DNA of 64,000 nucleotides from Gelatiniphilus marinus (GTDB taxonomy: Bacteria > Bacteroidota > Bacteroidia > Flavobacteriales > Flavobacteriaceae): NCBI RefSeq assembly GCF_042678305.1, contig NZ_JBHUDT010000004.1; one strand, given 5' to 3'. Under the pieces are notes generated by a model. It ran no database searches. It had not been told where the DNA came from and worked only from the letters and a program-made list of their open reading frames with translations. The translations under genes and the position numbers were made by a program. How positions within the stretch are numbered: the first letter of the stretch is position 1; every line of letters begins with the position of its first letter. Below, piece after piece: positions 61,295 to 64,000 of the stretch.

Positions 61295-62518
61295 TTATTT
61301 TTTTAAATTATTACCTAACTGCATAAGTTTCTCAGAGCCATACGAAAGCAACCCAATAACGATAGCCAAACATCCACTTATGATAAAAGTGATGTTTATA
61401 CCTATATTTTCTGCAATCACGCCTGTGAACAATAAACCGATTATACTTGGCAATACCGCCAAACTGTAATAAAGAGAAAAGACTCGTCCCAGCATTTCAG
61501 GTTTTACTGTTATCTGGACAATAGCAGTAAAACATGCATAAAAAACAGATAAACCAATACCTCCAATTGCTGTTACCAGAACAAATCCAATGAACCATTC
61601 TTTTGGGAAAACTCCGCTAAGAAGGAATGTTAACCCCAATATGATATACATTGAATTAACCAATACAATCTTTGACATCCCAACTTTGAACAAGCCTAAA
61701 ACAGCTCCACCAATCAGCATGCCTCCCCCCCAAACTATCTCAACAAGGCCCATTTCCCATTTTCCTCCTCCATAATGTCCTGTTGTCAGTAGTGGGAACA
61801 TAATTGCAGCAGGCATGATGACAAAGGTGATAGCCATGGCATAAAGAAAAAGGTAACTTAAACCTCTATTTTTAGATACGATATGTAACCCATCTATAAA
61901 TTCGGTTGATATTGTATGAACAGAAAATTTAGAACCTTTTATTGTCTGTGGTATTCTTACCATCATAAGCGAAGAAATTGCCAGTAATGCTCCAATCAAA
62001 TCAAGATACAAAACATTTGAAATAGGCAATATGGCAATTGCCACTGTACCAAGTGCAGGACCACCAATACTACAAATCGAATGTAACATTTGATTAATAC
62101 CAGCAACTCTTAGCAATTCTTTTTTAGGCACAATTAGCGGAGCCAAAGCTTGTAGAGCCGGTGAATGAAAGGCATTGCCAACCGAACGTAAACCTAACAT
62201 GATATAAATCCATACAAGATTTACCGTTTCCTTGTTAAGGATAAATATCAAGACAATAGCACATACAGCAATGAAAGTATCAGAAAGAATCATGATACGT
62301 TTTCGATTAGTACGGTCTATATATACCCCTGCTAACGGGCCAATAATAGCTTGTGGCAATATTCCAGCTATACCTGCATATGCTAAAACCTCGGCGGATT
62401 GATACTCCAGACTAAGCCATATGACAATAGCAAATTGGACTGCATAACTTGTCAACATTGAAACAAATTGCCCAGCCCATATAAATATATAGGTGTTAAA
62501 CCATTTTTGGTTCTCCAT
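61295..62518 (-). CDS. Mef-like MFS macrolide efflux homologue (cassette gene)
   Basis: 407 residues, 12 membrane helices. FIWAGQFVSMLTSYAVQFAI, GPLAGVYIDRTNRKRIMI (motif A) and RSVGNAFHSPALQALAPLIV resemble Mef proteins. It should export macrolides by proton exchange. It is preceded by a promoter, a seven-codon leader ORF and a terminator-like hairpin, suggesting induction by attenuation. First gene of the reversed pair in unit 20 (60282-62857). Confidence 0.84.
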   Translation of the reverse strand: MENQKWFNTYIFIWAGQFVSMLTSYAVQFAIVIWLSLEYQSAEVLAYAGIAGILPQAIIGPLAGVYIDRTNRKRIMILSDTFIAVCAIVLIFILNKETVNLVWIYIMLGLRSVGNAFHSPALQALAPLIVPKKELLRVAGINQMLHSICSIGGPALGTVAIAILPISNVLYLDLIGALLAISSLMMVRIPQTIKGSKFSVHTISTEFIDGLHIVSKNRGLSYLFLYAMAITFVIMPAAIMFPLLTTGHYGGGKWEMGLVEIVWGGGMLIGGAVLGLFKVGMSKIVLVNSMYIILGLTFLLSGVFPKEWFIGFVLVTAIGGIGLSVFYACFTAIVQITVKPEMLGRVFSLYYSLAVLPSIIGLLFTGVIAENIGINITFIISGCLAIVIGLLSYGSEKLMQLGNNLKK

Positions 62519-62553
62519 GAAATAAACTTGATTAAATTATACAACAATAAATG

Positions 62554-62575
62554 GATAGCACTGAGAAGAGCTATC
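62554..62575 (-). other. Hairpin just upstream of the efflux gene
   Basis: GATAGC and GCTATC form a 6-bp stem in the mRNA leader, about 35 bases before the efflux start codon. It could hide or expose the translation start region. Confidence 0.5.
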
Positions 62576-62576
62576 T

Positions 62577-62606
62577 AAAAAAATGTGGGTATTTTGAGAA
62601 TTACCC
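62577..62606 (-). terminator. Candidate attenuator hairpin in the efflux leader
   Basis: On the minus strand GGGTA...TACCC (62587-62606) is followed after ACA by seven T (62577-62583). It begins 3 bases past the stop of the leader ORF, as in ribosome-controlled attenuators. The stem is short (5 bp plus 2 beyond a mismatch). Confidence 0.5.
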
Positions 62607-62608
62607 TA

Positions 62609-62632
62609 TTATTTTATCCAAGGCTTTGCCAT
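62609..62632 (-). CDS. Seven-codon leader peptide MAKPWIK
   Basis: ATG at 62632 to TAA at 62609-62611, encoding MAKPWIK, between the promoter and the terminator-like hairpin. Macrolide resistance operons often use such peptides to sense stalled ribosomes. The peptide is not one I recognise, and it could be chance. Confidence 0.4.
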   Translation of the reverse strand: MAKPWIK

Positions 62633-62662
62633 TTGTTGTATAATTTATTGGAAATAACCGCA

Positions 62663-62670
62663 CAAAGGTA
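62663..62670 (-). promoter_or_regulatory. Promoter -7 box for the efflux/phosphotransferase pair
   Basis: TACCTTTG on the minus strand is a perfect TAnnTTTG. About 20 bases upstream is TTC in place of TTG. It gives a leader of about 135 bases before the efflux start. Confidence 0.6.
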
Positions 62671-62730
62671 GGAAATATTTTTTTAAATTTGAAGAAATAA
62701 ATAGTCTGAATTTGGATGTAAAAAAGCCCA

Positions 62731-62867
62731 GTTGCCAACAGCGTATATAATTAAGTGCGGTTTCGGTGCTGATAATCAGCATTATCTCCCGCATCAGCCT
62801 CGGTGCTTTTCGACAGGAAAGCATCCCGCAATCCGCACCTAATCATATACGCGGAACGTTGGGCACA
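62731..62867 (+). repeat. attC-like site of unit 20, last of the array
   Basis: GTTGCCAAC complements the start GTTGGCAAC at 60282 (9 bases). Arms GCGTATATAATTAAGTGCGG and CCGCACCTAATCATATACGC. The final GTT is at 62858 (GTTGGGCACA). No matching TGTGCCCAAC was seen before the window ends, so this closes the array. Confidence 0.85.
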
Positions 62868-62880
62868 AGGTTGAAAAAAA

Positions 62881-62966
62881 GCCAACCCTCGGCAGGCACA
62901 TTTGGTTTTTTCCCTCCGCAACTCCCACCACATAAAAAAACCAAAAGAGCCTGCCCTGCCAACGCT
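62881..62966. repeat. Second-type palindrome after the array end
   Basis: GGCAGGC-ACA-TTTGGTTTTTT (62891-62911) faces AAAAAACCAAA-AGA-GCCTGCC (62934-62955). GCCAACCCT at 62881 and GCCAACGCT at 62958 flank it. Same ACATTT / AAAGAG core as the pair around the restriction enzyme. The remainder of 62868-63127 has no gene. Confidence 0.75.
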
Positions 62967-63127
62967 GACACCAAATCAAACCAACTAAAACATCACGACT
63001 GACTTCCTCTCTTGGAAATTTATTTCCTCCAATTAACACTTCTTAACACTAAATAACACTCGTTAACTGTTTTTTGATTTTTATATGCTTTGTTTTGGAT
63101 CATTATTAATCACTAATACTTTAACCT

Positions 63128-63391
63128 ATGAGAAAATTAGTTTTTCTTTCAATGTTCGGACTAATGTCCGCTGGGGCGTTTGCCTCAAATGGAGAAGAAG
63201 CCCCAAAGCTTCCTGAAGCCAATGCAGAAACCATCGAAAACAGTGTGGAAACTGTAGAAGCCGAAACAGCGGAAAATGCTGTAAGGGCTGAAATCACAGT
63301 AAATTGTGAAGACGGTTCTTCATATACTGTTAGTTGTGGCAGTTGTAGTACTGCCCAATTGATTGGTATTGCTTGGGCTCTTTGTAGCTAA
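63128..63391 (+). CDS. Small secreted peptide with C-terminal cysteines
   Basis: 87 residues. Signal peptide MRKLVFLSMFGLMSAGAFAS, then a Glu/Ala/Pro-rich acidic stretch (about 21-55), then a compact tail ITVNCEDGSSYTVSCGSCST and ALCS, with four Cys. I do not recognise the family. The leader-like acidic part and Cys-rich core would fit a secreted or processed peptide. It has its own terminator; a GLPGLI protein follows. Confidence 0.75.
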   Translation: MRKLVFLSMFGLMSAGAFASNGEEAPKLPEANAETIENSVETVEAETAENAVRAEITVNCEDGSSYTVSCGSCSTAQLIGIAWALCS

Positions 63392-63399
63392 ATTCATTT

Positions 63400-63430
63400 A
63401 CCCGTCTCGGCTTTGCCGAGACGGGTTTTA
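63400..63430 (+). terminator. Strong terminator
   Basis: ACCCGTCTCGGC-TTT-GCCGAGACGGGT, a perfect 12-bp GC-rich stem followed by TTTATT. Confidence 0.92.
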
Positions 63431-63455
63431 TTCAATTAAAAACAATTATAATACA

Positions 63456-64000
63456 ATGAGATTTTTGATAATTTTATACTTTTTAGCTTCAATTTCAGTT
63501 TGTAATGCCCAAAGTCGGGGCATTGTTTATTATGGGCATATAGAAAGCCCCGGAAAAGGTGGTCCAGCAGGACTTGACTTTAACGCCTATTTAGTGTTCG
63601 ACAAAGAAGCGTCTTACTACGTAACGGCCAAAGACTCGCTTGAAAATCAATCTGAATTGGAAAAACAGCAAACCAAAGAAGTAAATGGGAAAACCCAAGT
63701 CTATCTGGGCAAACACACTTTACCGCAAGGCAAACAAGTGTACTACAATAGACAAAAAGACAGCCTTTGGTGGAACAAAAAATATAAGGAACCCGTTTAC
63801 GGTCGCGAAAAGAGAGAAAAAATAAACTGGAAACTGGAAGCTGAAACAAAAACTTTTGGCGGACTTATCTGCCATAAAGCCACAGGAGTTTTCAGGGGGA
63901 AAACTTACACGGCTTGGTACACAAAAAAAATACCCTTGCCCTACGGACCTTGGAAACTTCAAGGGCTTCCGGGGCTAATTCTTGAAGCTTATGACGAGAA
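63456..64000 (+). CDS. GLPGLI family protein, 3'-truncated by the window
   Basis: Open from ATG 63456 to the window edge (about 181 residues seen). Signal peptide MRFLIILYFLASISVCNAQ. The family-naming motif appears as LQGLPGLILEAYDE, preceded by KIPLPYGPWK. The role of GLPGLI proteins is unknown; they often sit beside secreted-peptide or TonB-related genes in Bacteroidota. Confidence 0.88.
   Translation, partial: MRFLIILYFLASISVCNAQSRGIVYYGHIESPGKGGPAGLDFNAYLVFDKEASYYVTAKDSLENQSELEKQQTKEVNGKTQVYLGKHTLPQGKQVYYNRQKDSLWWNKKYKEPVYGREKREKINWKLEAETKTFGGLICHKATGVFRGKTYTAWYTKKIPLPYGPWKLQGLPGLILEAYDE

Noticed and set aside
39875..62867. CRISPR array
   Set aside because: Repeats are 100-190 nt, spaced irregularly by hundreds to thousands of bases, with coding DNA between them and no cas genes.
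39875..62867. Prophage or integrative element explained by the recombinase
   Set aside because: No phage structural, replication, relaxase or conjugation genes; single-cassette junctions repeat throughout, not just at two ends.
39875..62867. Classical (class 1-like) integron cassettes
   Set aside because: The cores do not follow GTTRRRY, and the recombinase lacks the IntI insertion; described as integron-like instead.

Overview
This window looks like a chromosomal segment of a member of the Flavobacteriaceae (Bacteroidota). The evidence is AT-rich DNA with TAnnTTTG-type -7 promoter boxes, little Shine-Dalgarno signal, and typical families: a PID-CTERM-like protein, a GLPGLI protein, a TonB-plug protein with a macroglobulin-like N-terminus, and the gene order pdxA - DUF177 - rpmF - fabH - accB - accC. 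No rRNA, prophage, CRISPR array or intact insertion sequence was seen.

Positions 1-38.9 kb are ordinary core genome: a truncated prolyl oligopeptidase, an ABC ATPase, a GreA/GreB-like pseudogene, a FAD oxidoreductase, the fatty-acid/L32/pdxA cluster, ribE, a CAU-anticodon tRNA, mce, rbfA, a LolC/E-like permease, dus, lepA, and a GlgE-type alpha-glucan operon (GlgM-like GT4, glgC, glgE, glgB, a GH31 glucosidase). Then come a cation:proton antiporter, a universal stress protein, a SulP transporter, an MBL hydrolase, and S8 and M1 peptidases.

Positions 38.9-62.87 kb hold the notable system, an integron-like cassette array. A tyrosine recombinase (38933-39769, minus strand) faces away from 20 tandem units. 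It ends in the SPLD motif seen in IntI, but it lacks the insertion that defines IntI integrases. Every unit starts with GTT plus about 7 unit-specific bases, ends with the reverse complement of that start, and then carries a 100-190 nt imperfect palindrome leading to the next GTT. This is the attC logic of integrons with a different and highly variable core. A promoter with a perfect -7 box (TTG-N20-TAAGTTTG) sits just before the first junction, where an integron would have Pc.

Fifteen units carry genes. They encode DUF262/GmrSD-like nucleases (two), a type IIG restriction-modification enzyme, a PD-(D/E)XK nuclease, a DnaQ-like exonuclease, a Cass2-type effector-binding protein, a GNAT, a peptidase E homologue, a CDF transporter, an OmpA protein, a lincosamide nucleotidyltransferase homologue, and a reverse-oriented macrolide efflux plus phosphotransferase pair with what looks like a leader-peptide attenuator. 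Four units are near-identical 171-bp gene-less cassettes that carry a promoter-like sequence, and one 508-bp unit has no recognisable ORF.

Positions 62.87-64 kb are past the last junction: a second type of palindrome, a small secreted Cys-containing peptide, a strong terminator, and the start of a GLPGLI family protein.
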